Shown in pieces: positions 39,701 to 52,789 of a DNA stretch of 64,000 nucleotides (the first letter of the stretch is position 1; each line of letters begins with the position of its first letter). This DNA comes from Gonocerus acuteangulatus (lineage: Eukaryota > Arthropoda > Insecta > Hemiptera > Coreidae): positions 52,948,859 through 53,012,858 of the forward strand of contig OX328132.1 of assembly GCA_946811695.1 (NCBI GenBank), given 5' to 3'. Made by a program: the position numbers and the translations under genes. A model generated the notes under the pieces. The model did no database searches, was not told where the DNA came from, and was given only the letters and a program-made list of their open reading frames with translations.

Positions 39701-42700
39701 TTCTCTTGTAAACTTGTCACTTAAGTTTGTTTTTTCAAATATTGGATCATATATTGGACATTTAATACAACAGATCTCTGCGACTAAATGTGTAATAGTC
39801 CTTTTACTTTTATTTTTAACAAGTATAAAATTTATTTTTTCCAAATCATATTTTTCAAATTGTTGCTGGTTATCGACTTAACTCACGACATTTATCAGAC
39901 AGATCAACGTCACTTTCTCCTGAAGAAATTTCCGTGTCACTATTAGAATCTGAACTGTCATTAGAATAATTTTCTTTTTATTTGACACTTTTTTAGGAAG
40001 GGGTTTATTTGTACGTGGTGTCTTACATTTAAGGGGGTGCTTTCGTTTTTTTTTTCCTCCTTCAATAATTAGCTTTTCAGGTTACGAGGTTTCCCTTTAG
40101 GCCGGCCCGTATTTGACATTTTAATTGCCTCCGCTTTTCGATGAGGTCTTACAACTTCAGGAGGAACGATAAGGGGCGATAGGTTCGAGCTGCTACACTG
40201 AGGATTAATAAAGTCGGTTTAAACTTATTTAATTTATTATTTTCTAAATTCTTTGAACAATTGAAGAAACCAATGTTACTTTTTTTTTTTTAAATTTGTA
40301 GCAGAAGAACATAAAAGTTGAATTTTGTAAAAATTACTCAGGTGTGTGGTACCTTTGACCTGGTCAATGTTACAACAACTAGTTGTGGTCAGAGATACAA
40401 CACCCTGGTAGTGTAAATTAAAATGCATGCTAAGAATTTTAGGGTTAAGATAAATCAATTTCAGAAGCTACACCATGTTTCTTATTGTAATAGCTACTTT
40501 GTCAAATGATTTCCATCTAAAAAGACTTAATACAAAAAATATTATGAGGCAAAACGTCATCAATAAATAACTTACATTTTTATTATATAAATGGATAAGT
40601 ATTTTTTGCAAGAATCTTCTTTGACTTGAATAATCCAAAGTAGGTTACATAAGCCCTTTAGTGAAGGTGCTAAACACTAATTACACCAAAATGTATAAAA
40701 TGTTGCTACATGCTGCCACAGCCTCGGTGGTCAAAGGTACAAGACGGTCAGAGGTACAACACCTTCCCCTATATATATATACACACTTACTTACATATAT
40801 AGATATTTCCAGACAAAGGATATTTATTTATTATGTATTTATTAATTACAGCCATTTCATTCCCACCTGACTCAAAAGTTATCCCAGCTAAACCAAAGAA
40901 AAAGGAATATGATGACAAAGACAATCTTGGTAGTGAAAAAATTGAATCATGTCCTTGCAAGCAGAAGGTACCTGAAGATAAGCAAAGAGAAGAAGAAATT
41001 CATCTTGAAGACCATCTGCAAAATCAGATCTATGTAAAAAGGCATGTGAATCGCTTATTCTTTTACTAAACAAAATATTTTACTTCTTCTTTTTTGTCTT
41101 TTATCTTTGTGGCATTCCTCTTGTCAAGGACTCTGAGTCCAGTGCAGCTATATCCTATGGCTTCTACTTGGCGCCTCATTACTTGAAGGAATTTACCTCT
41201 TTTCCCTTCATCCAGCTGTATATGCTTGTGGTAGGAAATTCTGTGATGGCCTTGTGGCCTCCTATCCAGTAGGCCAAGCTTCCATTATTTCCCTTGGTTC
41301 CCTCTCGATCTCGACATTTGTGATCAAATCATTGTATTTATTTTTTATTTTATTTATTTAATTTTTTTTCTAGTGCACATCTATATCTAGGCCATTAGCA
41401 TCACAAACCATTGTAACTTCATTTCAAGCAAGATCATTAGCTCTGCCATATCCAGCTTCTCTCTTATCCATTCATTCCTAATACAGCCCCTTCTGGACTT
41501 TACAGAAGCTCTTTGGAGGAATTTTGTGTCAGCTCTTGTCACATGGCTGGCTCTGATGTCCTGCATGACCCAGATTTCATTTTAAGAAGTGAAGGTTGGG
41601 TGGTATATTACCCTTTTAGTCTTTTGCCTATTTCTTGTGTTACTGATGAAAATGTGTTGCAGATTTAATAATAGCCCTGTCTGGCTTTGGGTATTCTATT
41701 TTTTACTTACGGATCAATCTTTCCTACATTGCTAATAGCTCAGTAAATTCCTTCTAGTATCCTACCTATACAGGTCAGCAGGATGCCCACTGGATCCTAT
41801 CTTGATAGAAGAACTACATTTCTCTTGGATATATTGTCATTCGTTTGCAGAGGAGCTTGCCATTTTGGAATGACCATCTTTTAATTCTTCCCTCCCTCTC
41901 TCCCTCCCCCTCTCTCCCTCCCCCTCTCTCTCTCCCTCCCTCTCTCCCCTCTCTCTCCCTCCCTCTCCCCCTCTCTCCCTCCCTCTCTCCCTCCCCCTCT
42001 CCCTCCCCCTCTCCCTCCTTCCCCCTCCCCCTCTCCCTCCCCCCCTCTCTCCCTTCCCCTCTCCCTCCCTCTCTCCCTCCCCCTCTCCCTCCCCCTCTCC
42101 CTCCCCCTCCCTCTCTCCCTCCCCCTCCCTCTCTCCCTCCCCCTCCCCCTCCCTCTCCCCCTCCCTCTCTCCCTCCCCCTCTCCCTCCCTCTCTCTCTCT
42201 CCCTCTCTCTCTCCCTCTCTATCTCCCTCTCTCTCTGCCTCTCTCCCCATTAAAAGGCTTGGACTACTTTCCACTGATCCTAAAACTTCTTTTGCTTCCT
42301 GATAAGCTGATTTCACAGCTTTGATAAGATTTCTTCGTACATTTTTAGTCACCAAAGCATCCCATATTCCTTTTCTCAGGGAATAGCCGAATGCTGGTTT
42401 AAGTTCAAGAAATCCCACATATGTTCCTGCCATTTATATGTTCTTGATGTACAAAAATGTGGTCTTCTTGGACACACAGCCTTCTTGTACACCCTCTATT
42501 TGACTTTTGACTATGAGCCTTAGTCTTCTTTACACGAATGAGGTACATAGTTTGATGGTAACTCAAAAATTAGATTTTTTTTTTTTTTTAGCTAAATCTC
42601 TATTATCACCTCATCTACAAATTTTGAAATACATATTACTTTAAAATACACTATATATTTATTAATAGTACGATATTTATTTATTTTTATTTTTAGGTAT

Positions 42701-45700
42701 AGTTCGAGAGAAAAACGGGATGTTTCGATTCAAAGTAGTAATACAGCAGATTCAAGTTTACACAATGCAAATGAAGGAACAGATTCCTATTCTTTCATAG
42801 ACGGTATGGTATGAATAAAAATGAAAACCATGGCTCATAAATTTTAAAAGCTTAAAATTGAGAATTTGTTCTTTAAAATCAATTAGAAACGAATTGAGAT
42901 AATTTCTATAACTAAACAGTTTGAACTAATTTTATGGTCATGTGAAATAATAAGTCACACGTTACACATTTTTAGCATTTGTTTTATATCCATTCTCAAA
43001 CTATTCTTTATAAGCAGAGTTTTTTTCTTCAAAAGTTTTATCTCTAATGAAATTTTTTTTATGGCTGCTTAATCAAAATTCATATTTTTTATGCTAAAAA
43101 TCATGATTTTAAGTTGAGAATGACATCCACATGTAGAGAAATCCTGAGTAGCAAAACCTGTTTAACACATGCCCCTTTACCTTGAAACATTATAATTTAG
43201 CCAATAATACTTTTTTAACATGTGATTTTTAATTTCTAGTTGTTTTTTTTTTCGGTTGAAAACTCCCCCTGAGAAAAAAAATTCTCTCTGAAATATAATG
43301 TATTCAAATAATTCAATTTTTAATAATATGTCTAAAATGAACAAACAATACATTGACATATTTTTATATTACCAATATTATTACTATTTACAATATGACT
43401 GATTATATTATGTAAACCATACTGATGTAAAACATAAATATGTACAGCTTTAAAAAAAATATTTTCATTTATTTATGTGTGTGAATAATTATAAAATATA
43501 ATTAAATGTGTGTGTGTATGTATATGTGTGTGTGTGTATATATATGTTTTTTTTTGGTTGATTAAACATTAAAAACACTATTTTACTTAATGTTTTAAGG
43601 TTTTCTGGATATGACTGTATCATTGTGATAATAATCGATGTTTTGCCAGACATTCTGCCAGCTTCCTCAGGGTTTACTCTAAGAATGAAGATCGTTTCTT
43701 GTCCGAGACTGCAATTGATCTTCATTCTGAGAATAAACCCTGTGGAAGCCGGCAGGTCTAGCAAAACATCGGTTATTATCACAATGACAAGGCCATATTC
43801 CAAAGACCTTAAAACGTTAAGTAACATGGACCTTGGTAGAATATTTTACTGATATAGTGCCTCAGACACCGTTAAGCATGTTGTCACGGGTGTAGTAATG
43901 TCTTAAACCCTAATTACACAACAAAAACACAATTTTATTAACTTTTGATTATAAAGAATTATGTTTATACTATTGTAATTATTACAATGAATGAATCAAA
44001 ATAAATTTTTCTGTTAACATAGTAAATAACATGTCATTTTTTTAAATGAAAACACACATTATTTTACATTCTCTAAACAATAAATGTGATGCAAGTTCAT
44101 TTTATTTCTACTTTTTAATTGAAATTAAAACATTAGGTACAAAATATATTGAATACATATACAGCTGTTTTTACTAACAATTAGGACAAATTTGTCGCAT
44201 ATAATCTCCATTTCATTTTTCACCTTTGTTTCTAGATTTATTTTTTTTTCAGTCACAGAAATGGCATCTCTTTATTATTTCTTTTTGGATTCATAAGTTA
44301 TCCCTATTTATTATTTTAAATAAAATCATTTCCAATAAATTCCTCCTCAGACTCCTCCCCCATGAAACGCCTCCCAACCACTGTTGAAGAACAACAGGAT
44401 CACTAAAGCGTTGCACAAAATTAGTATGTTGTCTCGAGGGAAAAACCACTATAACTAAGAAACTTGAATAATATTAAAAACTAACATAAAATATAATGAT
44501 AAACAGAAAATATCAATTCATGAAATTGTGACACAGATTTTTACAGGTACATGTTGACTACACCTGTAACTCTCAGGGAATTACAAAGCTACTATGATCA
44601 GTTTTAAAGTCACTTGCATACTGACTAATAGACAAACTCTCCCTAGGAAGATACTAGCCCGCTAAAAGCTCCCTGTCCACGCATTCGTCTGTTACAGACA
44701 TAAACATGGAGGTGGCTATACCTGTGGCCACATGCCTATTAAAGGGTTAATATATAGCAAGCTGAGGCTTATGCTTTTTGGTAATAGAGCCAAAATAATT
44801 TTATCCTAAAGCATCAGTTATTTGTTGTTTTTTATTTATTTTTTTTAAATTTTAGTCAACTATAAAGCTTCATTTATTGGTATATGTATTTTGGTTTTAG
44901 GAGCTCAGTTCACCAAAATTGTTTCTGGTACCACTCTGGTGATGAAAAATTTAAGGCATTTTGCACTCTACAATATAGCTGTGAGAGCATGTCGTAAATG
45001 GGAAGACAATGAAAATACTACAAAAAATAACAACTGTAGTGCTGAAGCTATTGTAACAGCAAGAACATTACACTTAGGTAGGATTCTCCCACCAACAATT
45101 CATTAATTTTTCAATAAATAGCAAATAATTAATTTTATGTTTTATTCATGAATTAAATTAATTTTTTTTTATTAGCTACTGCTGACAATGTGGACAGTCA
45201 ATACCCCCTCTGGGAAATATCAAATAAAAGTTTGGGTATGGTTCAACTCAAGTGGAGCGAGCCCAAATATCCCAATAGTCTTATTGTTACATATGAAATT
45301 GAGTATAAGAGATCAGATATCGAAGATGTAAGATATTATTTCTTTAGTTTCTTAAATAAGATGTTTACCAAACAATGCTAAAATCACTATTGATCTATTT
45401 TCATTTCACTAATATTTATTTCCTTTTATTGAAAAAAATAATAGTGAAAAAAATAAGTGGACGTCACTCAAATCTAACACTGTATTGTTTTATAGGTTGT
45501 GGACTTTAGAAAAACACATTTATATAACTAGTATATATTTTCTATTATTATAATATATTAATACAAACTTATTTATAACTTCATCCAAATTTTTTTAGGA
45601 TAAAAAATAAATAAATGCAATAAAAGGGTATCCAGCAGAAATGTTTTTGATCATGTCATTGTAGGGGAGTATATTTTTGAGTAGGTTAAAAGTTTGTTCA

Positions 45701-48700
45701 ATATTTTTTGGTTATTCACATCTGTCTCTTCAATAGGCTTTAACACCTTTATTATGTCTTGAACATTTCATGGACCTTGCTTGATACTTCCCTCATTCCT
45801 CTTGCCTTTAAGGGTAGCAAGCTGTTTATCTGATACATTTTATCAGATTTTCTTTTTTTCTAATCTATTCAATCTCATGTTGCTGATCCTTATTCCTGGG
45901 ATTTGAACTCAAATTGTAGAATTATTTGTTTTCATTTTCATTTGCCATATTTATTTCTTAATCTAAACTTGGATTTAATTAATATTAGTAGTATATTAAA
46001 TTAAAATTTAATATACCACAAATATCTTATATCGCTATGCTGTTTCACTATGATTAACTTATGATATTACTAGATATGTTCTTTCATTGGTTAAATTGTG
46101 AAGATATTTTTCAATCCTCCTTTTTACATAGAGCCATTTTAATATAGGATTCCCTTGTGAAATTCAAGTTCAAAAAGTTTATTAACAACTCGTTCTTGAT
46201 GGCCTTAATGTTCCTTGGAGGTAGGCACATCACTTTATTTTCATCACTTAAATCCTGATATCCCTTCAGTGGGACATTGGACTACAATGAAGCTCTGACA
46301 CCCATCTCTCCTTCTCTCTTTCCAGCTCTTTCATTTCAGACAACGCCTGGCCAGCCTTCCTCAATTCACCCGGGTTCATCTCCAAACCTCTCTTGGCTGT
46401 CCCCTCCTTTACTGGCCCTAGGGGTTCCATTCCATACTCTGTCACTTTATTAGGGAGTGATCCTCCTAAGTGTGTGCCCTAACCACTTCCATTTCTGGAG
46501 CTTTATTACTGTATTGATATGTTTTTTCTAGGCTAATGTTCCTTTTTAAGCTAGAGCCATTTTAGTATTGGATTCCTTTGTCAGATTCTTTATATGCCGA
46601 CTAGGAACTCATTCTTGAGGGCCATAATGTAAATCTGTTATTTCACATACGTCAGGAATCATAGTTCTGTTTTTAAAAACTTCTAAACGCTATAAATGGT
46701 TGATGGACAATATTCCTTGGAGGTAGACACACAACAGTATTATTTGTCATTAGTCAATTGGGCTTATCTCTGAGCTCTTGGAGGACTGTGAAGTTGAATA
46801 ATATCTTCACAATTAGTCAAGGGAAAAAGACGATAGTAAATAACTCTGAGGAGAACACTGTAAAATCTCCCACCCTAGTGGCATTAGAAGGAAAAGTTTT
46901 AATGAATTTGGAGTTTTAGTAAGCATATAAAATATTGCATGATTTATTAGTTGACCATTCTTATGGTAACTAACTCTTGGAGTTCAACAAAAACTCATTA
47001 GCTGAAAACAATTGATTTTATTTGGAGAATTATGGTTTGATTACATTTATAATATTTGTTTATTTAAAAAAAAAAAAAAAACAAATATGGCAAATAATAA
47101 ATGTGATCGCCCCTTCAAAAAGCCAACACAAATAAGATTTCAGTAAGATGTCCAGTAGAGCACAGTATAATTTAAATTAAATTAAATATTTCCAGTAAAT
47201 TGGCATTTTTTTTTCTTTTACAAAAAAAAAAAGAAAAAAAAAAAAAAGGAATGCAGAACAATTGCATAGTTTATATTATATCAGTATTTCATCCTCTGTT
47301 GATCTAAGTAGTGCTACATACATAATAAATTTTAAAAATTATGAGCTACTATAAAAACATTTGTATATAAAATAGTCTATTTTAGACAAAAAACAAAAGA
47401 CAAGTATTTTGTTAAATGTTTTGTCATATTATCATTGAATACCACAAAATACTTTGAAGAAACTTTTGTTATTAATTGATGATATTTTTTGGAAGAATCT
47501 AGTAGTCAGGCAATTTCAAATATATGCAAATAATGAAGTTCAAAATACTTTTTATCTCTTAAAAAGCATTACATAATATGAATGAAATGTCTTCGCTTCA
47601 TTTATTCCCTTCTTCTGAAATTGTAATGCCAAATAATAAATGAATGTGTATAGTGCGGAAAAAGTTACATCATAAAGCTAAAACAGTTTCTAAAGAAGAA
47701 AACGTAAATACTGTTTACAACAAAATACTACACGACATACTGGTGTGTAGTTATTAAATTCCTCTTAGTACATATGTTTTCTTGCTTATACACCAATTAA
47801 AATTGGAGAGACATTCTATTTGTTTATGTTCTTGTGTTCTCGTGTCTAGGCAGGAAGGCAGAATTATTTATAAGTTTTTGTTTTTTTTTATTTTGTTTCA
47901 GTATAAGCCAACAGTAGTGTGTATTACAAGAAAACACTTTGTGGAATCTGGAAATGTGTATTTCTTAAGAAATCTCAATCCAGGAAATTATAGTTTGCGA
48001 CTTCGAGCTTCTTCCCTATCTGGCTATGGAAACTATACACCTTATAAATATTTTGTTATTGAAGTATGTTTAATTCATGTTTATGTTGATCCTTTTTATG
48101 CCTGTTTTTTAATGAATGCAGTGGCGCTCTACACTTTGTGGCTGGCCAAGGTTAAGCCCCATTTTCACGGGTCAATAATACGAAAGCGTGGCCATGGAAT
48201 TTGTGTAACTGCCTCATGTGAATGAGGTGGCATGAGTTTGAGACATCATCGGGTGTCAGGCAAATTCACGAACGGTATTAAACATGTTTGATTTTTAAGC
48301 TAGGTCACGAATCTTGCGTTGCATCTGGTATCTCAATGCAACAAGTGTTTGTTTTTTAAAATAAAAATTTAGACATTTCGGAGTCATCGTCTCACTTAAT
48401 TAAACTCCAAGATGACGAAATTTTTGAATTGTTTAGAATTATACGAAAATGAGAGGATTTTACACGATCCATCTTGCAAAGAATATAAAGAATGGAATTT
48501 GCTGTTTGCTGCGGTGAAAAGGATTTGCGAAGCGATGAAAATTCCAGGTTTTGGACGAAATCAAGTCAACGCCAAATTCGAGAATTTAGTAAGTTCATAT
48601 TACTAGGAGCTTCAGGGTAATCATATTGCAGCTCCAAATCTAATAAATTTGTTGCCCCCAAATTCCTCCTTTTTTTGATTCACTCTCTCATTCACGCTTC

Positions 48701-49633
48701 ATCGCCACTTGGATTTTGTTGAGGCAAGTACCACAAAAGCAAGCACACATTCGTATTATTGCCCCATGAAAACCAAGCTTTAGGCTTCTCACACCCTGCC
48801 AATCACACAATTTGCTTTTGGCTCTTCTTCCTCTCTGACTACTAATATTTTCTAAACTATTTCCCATCCTCCTTTTCCCTATTTGCAAATCAATATTTCC
48901 CCCAAAAATAAAAAAATAAAGACTGTGGTATCTCTCAAAAAAGTTCAATAAGTACAAGGGAACATAACACTTTTTGCTTATGTTCCTTGTCTTTCTTGGT
49001 ACTTTTTTTTCTGCCAGACAAGACATTTGTGACAATTGTTGGCCCTTTCTTCCATTTTTCTTTTGATTTTCTTTCACCTGATTGCTAACGCAGCAGCATG
49101 TGGATTTTTTCTAATAACTCTCTCATAAGAGTCAGGTGGACATCTTCAACTAGTCATTTTTTTCTTTGTAGAAAATTTGAAAAGAATTTTTGAGTTCAGT
49201 ATGGAAAAATCCACCACGTGAAAGAAAACTTGTTTACCACTTCATGGTCTTCCTGATTATTATATAAAATAACAAATATAAACTAGAATAAAAAACAAAC
49301 AGCACCTATAGTGAAATTAAAAAATACAGGAGGAAATGCTAGTGGAGTTGATAACTATAAATATTCAATTGGAGTAAAACTCCCATTTCTAGTCTCACTA
49401 AAAACAGTATTTGGTGTCATGAAAGAAACAAAAGTTATTTTAAACAATTGAAATAAATAAAATGCTAATTTTTATTAGTATCAGTCGCTAAGGAGATGCT
49501 GGTTTGAAACAAGCTTTTGGTAAGTGAAGTGACTTTTTTTCAGCAATGGGATCGCTGAAATAAATCTCTACTTCAGAATGAAGGGGTAGCAGCCAGTAGA
49601 TAACCTGGCACTAATGGTGGTGGAAATTGATTC

Positions 49634-49669
<36 letters not shown>

Positions 49670-51997
49670 TTTGCTTTCAGATAATAAAAGTTCTGAAGTT
49701 CTGGAAAAAACTGTCCAAAAATTTATATTACCTAATGGCTCAAAATACAAACAATAGCTTGTCTAAATGCAGATATTGAACTCCCAGATATAAAAAAATT
49801 ATCTGTTTTACCTCTCTGTTCAAAACTAACAAGGGGAGTATACAGCTATGGGGTCACCGATATGGTGACCCATTTTTTTCTGGTGATTCTACATCGGAAA
49901 ATAGTCGACACGTATCCAAGCGTTCCGTCCAATGCGCCGTAGAAGCCGAGAAATAAAATAAAATTGGCTGAAAGTGGTTAATTTTTTATATCGAGTTTAG
50001 AAAATGACATTGACACGATTCTTTCACCAATTCATTTGTTTTACAGAGTAGATTAAAGGAAAAATATAATCGTTAAACAATAATTTATATATCGTCAAAT
50101 AAATTCAAAAATATGCTTACGTTTTCAAGTAAACTAGTATTATACATTTTTTTACACCACAAATAATAGTAGATTTAAACTCAGCACCCCAAGAAACCCC
50201 AATGTGGTGAATATCATTGAATACAAAAAATAATGATTTTTCCCAGTCTAGAAGAGACTAAAATTTGTAAGCGAAAAAGTAACCAGACGTTTAAAAATTC
50301 AATATCTCCCCTTGAGATTATCCGATTTTTACGTCAATGAAATCTTCCAAAAGAAGAAAGACTCCTTTTTCTAACCGTATAAATGACTGTTGTATTATCT
50401 CTAAAGGAACCTGCAAAAAATGGTTCTCAAAATAAAAATAAAATGAAAACGTTTTTGCTTATATCGTCAATCCCAGAACTCGTAGAAACACCCCGATTGG
50501 AAAGAAATGTGACTCATTAGGGCCTTTATCGACCGTCCAAGTTTGGTTTGAATCGGTTAAATATTCTTTGAAACATGGCCAGATTGTTGAATCTGTAACA
50601 AAATTGTAAGAGTCCCCTCCTTACCAAAATTTAAAATACATTTTTTCTTTTGTAATATTCCCAAAATTTGAATTTAGGGGGTTTTCAATGTGCTAAAAAC
50701 GAATCTGACATCCGTTTTCAAATCAAAAATTGTTTTACATACTCGACTTTATAGAAGTCGTTATTCTGCCAAAATATTCCATTTACCTATATTTAAAACG
50801 TTATCCATTATAAAGAAAATTTTGGTTGGGATTGACGTAATATGCAAAAACGTTTACATTTTATTTTTATTTTGAGAACCAATTTTTGCAAGTACCTTTA
50901 GAGATAATACAACAGTCACTTATATGGTTAGAAAAAGGAGTCTTTCTTCTTTTAAAAGATTTCAATGACATAAAAATCGGATAATCTCAAGAGGAGATAT
51001 TGAATTTCAAAACGTCTGGTTTCTTTTTCGTTTACAAATTTTTAGTCTCTTCTAGACTGGGAAAAATCATTATTTTTTGTTTTTAATGATATTCACCACA
51101 TTGGGGTTTCTTGGGGTGCTGAGTTTAAATCTGCTATTATTTTTGGTGTAAAAAAATGTATAATACTAGTTTACTTGAAAACGTAAGCATATTTTTGAAT
51201 TTATTTGACGATATATAAATTATTGTTTAACGATAATATTTTTCCTTTAATCTACTCTGTAAAACAAATGAATTGGTGAAAGAATCATGTCGATATCATT
51301 TTCTAAACTCGATATAAGAAAAGTCCGACTCGCAGGAACTGCATCATCTTAGCGCGGTTCCGTTCTTATCCCTAGTCTCATTTGGAAAGATTAAAATAGA
51401 AGCAGTTATTATTTTGGTTCCACCTTTCTTGAAAGGTCTTGATTTATCATCTTACCTGTATGGGTCGGTCAACCCCAGAATGGTTCCCGCTTAGAGGAAG
51501 TTGAATATAGTCAAGGTCTTCGAGTCTCTCTCTTGGAAAGCTATTTTTCTAACAATAAATTCTTTTTCTTATTTTACTTAACCTGTTTTATTGTCAAATA
51601 CATTATCCAACTATAAGCAATTAAAAAATAACAAGAAATAAAAACAGACATAAAGAACCGTTCGAATAAACGAAATCAATTACTTTAAAGTTATAAGCAC
51701 TTATTTCTCCGATTGACATCGCCTAATCAAAACTTTCTTCAGAACCTTTTTTATAGAACATTTAGTAAGCTTTCGAGTGGTAACCTTCAGCTTACCATGA
51801 TTCTCAACCGATTTCGAGATATTAAGGAAAGTGGGGTCTCCCGTGGTCTAGTGGCTAGCGCGCTGGATTCATAAGCGGGAGATGGTGGGTTCGATCCCCA
51901 CCGGCGACAGGAATTTTCTCATCTCAGGGCTCGCTGAGAAAATTCCTGGTTGCACCCTGGAGGCCCGGCGCTAATGGCCAAGATTTGTCGATGCGCC

Positions 51998-52035
<38 letters not shown>

Positions 52036-52487
52036 AAGGAAAGTATACAAAGTTACCAAAACTTTTCATGTCTGTTAATAAAGTAATTTATTCTAACCCT
52101 TCCTTAACTCCAAACTTTAAACATATTAGTTTCGATGAAATTCGAACATGCAGAAAATGTTTCAACTGAATCCCATGGTTTTAAGTACCCAAACCAAAAA
52201 CGTTATTCAACAACTATTTTTCCAATTTTCTCGAAAACGGTTAAAGCTATCGGCTTAAAAATGGTGTCATTCGTTTTCCTTGGCCAAGAAGCCTATAAAA
52301 CGAGTACTTGCAAGCATATGAAGTAAGCGGAACGATTTTTTTCACTCGAATTTCGCTCCAAAACCCATGTTCCGGTGGGCGGATTCTGCTGGTTAACGAA
52401 CTTGACCTATCAAATTAGACGAAAGATTTTTGTACCAAATTTCATCAAAATCGGACCATTATTGAGGCCAGGAAAGCGCGAACTATG

Positions 52488-52570
<83 letters not shown>

Positions 52571-52603
52571 GTGTATATATATATATATGTATATACATAT
52601 ATG

Positions 52604-52635
<32 letters not shown>

Positions 52636-52667
52636 CATATATATATATGTATATATATATATATGTG

Positions 52668-52716
<49 letters not shown>

Positions 52717-52721
52717 GTATG

Positions 52722-52789
<68 letters not shown>

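Larger units (their letters stand above)
41100..42540 (-). mobile_element. LINE fragment (RT domain) split by a CU-rich tract
   Basis: The minus frame 42245-42433 reads [40 protein letters not shown] and [10 protein letters not shown], the RT palm block FxDLKxAFD with the catalytic Asp changed (ELKPAF). Around 41410-41600 the minus strand has a [20 protein letters not shown] segment, the usual C-terminal RT/thumb-distal motif (RRDRIRNEWIR). The middle, with YxDD, is replaced by the tract at 41889-42246. Confidence 0.75.
41042..42696 (+). other. InR intron 13, GC-AG class
   Basis: The 5' splice site is AAG|GCATGT and the 3' site TTTTTAG|GT. The AG|GC donor context is the one known for rare GC-AG introns. 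It holds a LINE fragment on the minus strand and a 350-bp CU-rich tract. Confidence 0.75.

Noticed and set aside
41837..42433. 198-residue Glu/Arg/Gly-rich minus frame and the opposing Pro/Ser/Leu frame
   Set aside because: Most of it is translation of the CU-rich microsatellite; only its first 60 residues belong to the LINE RT.
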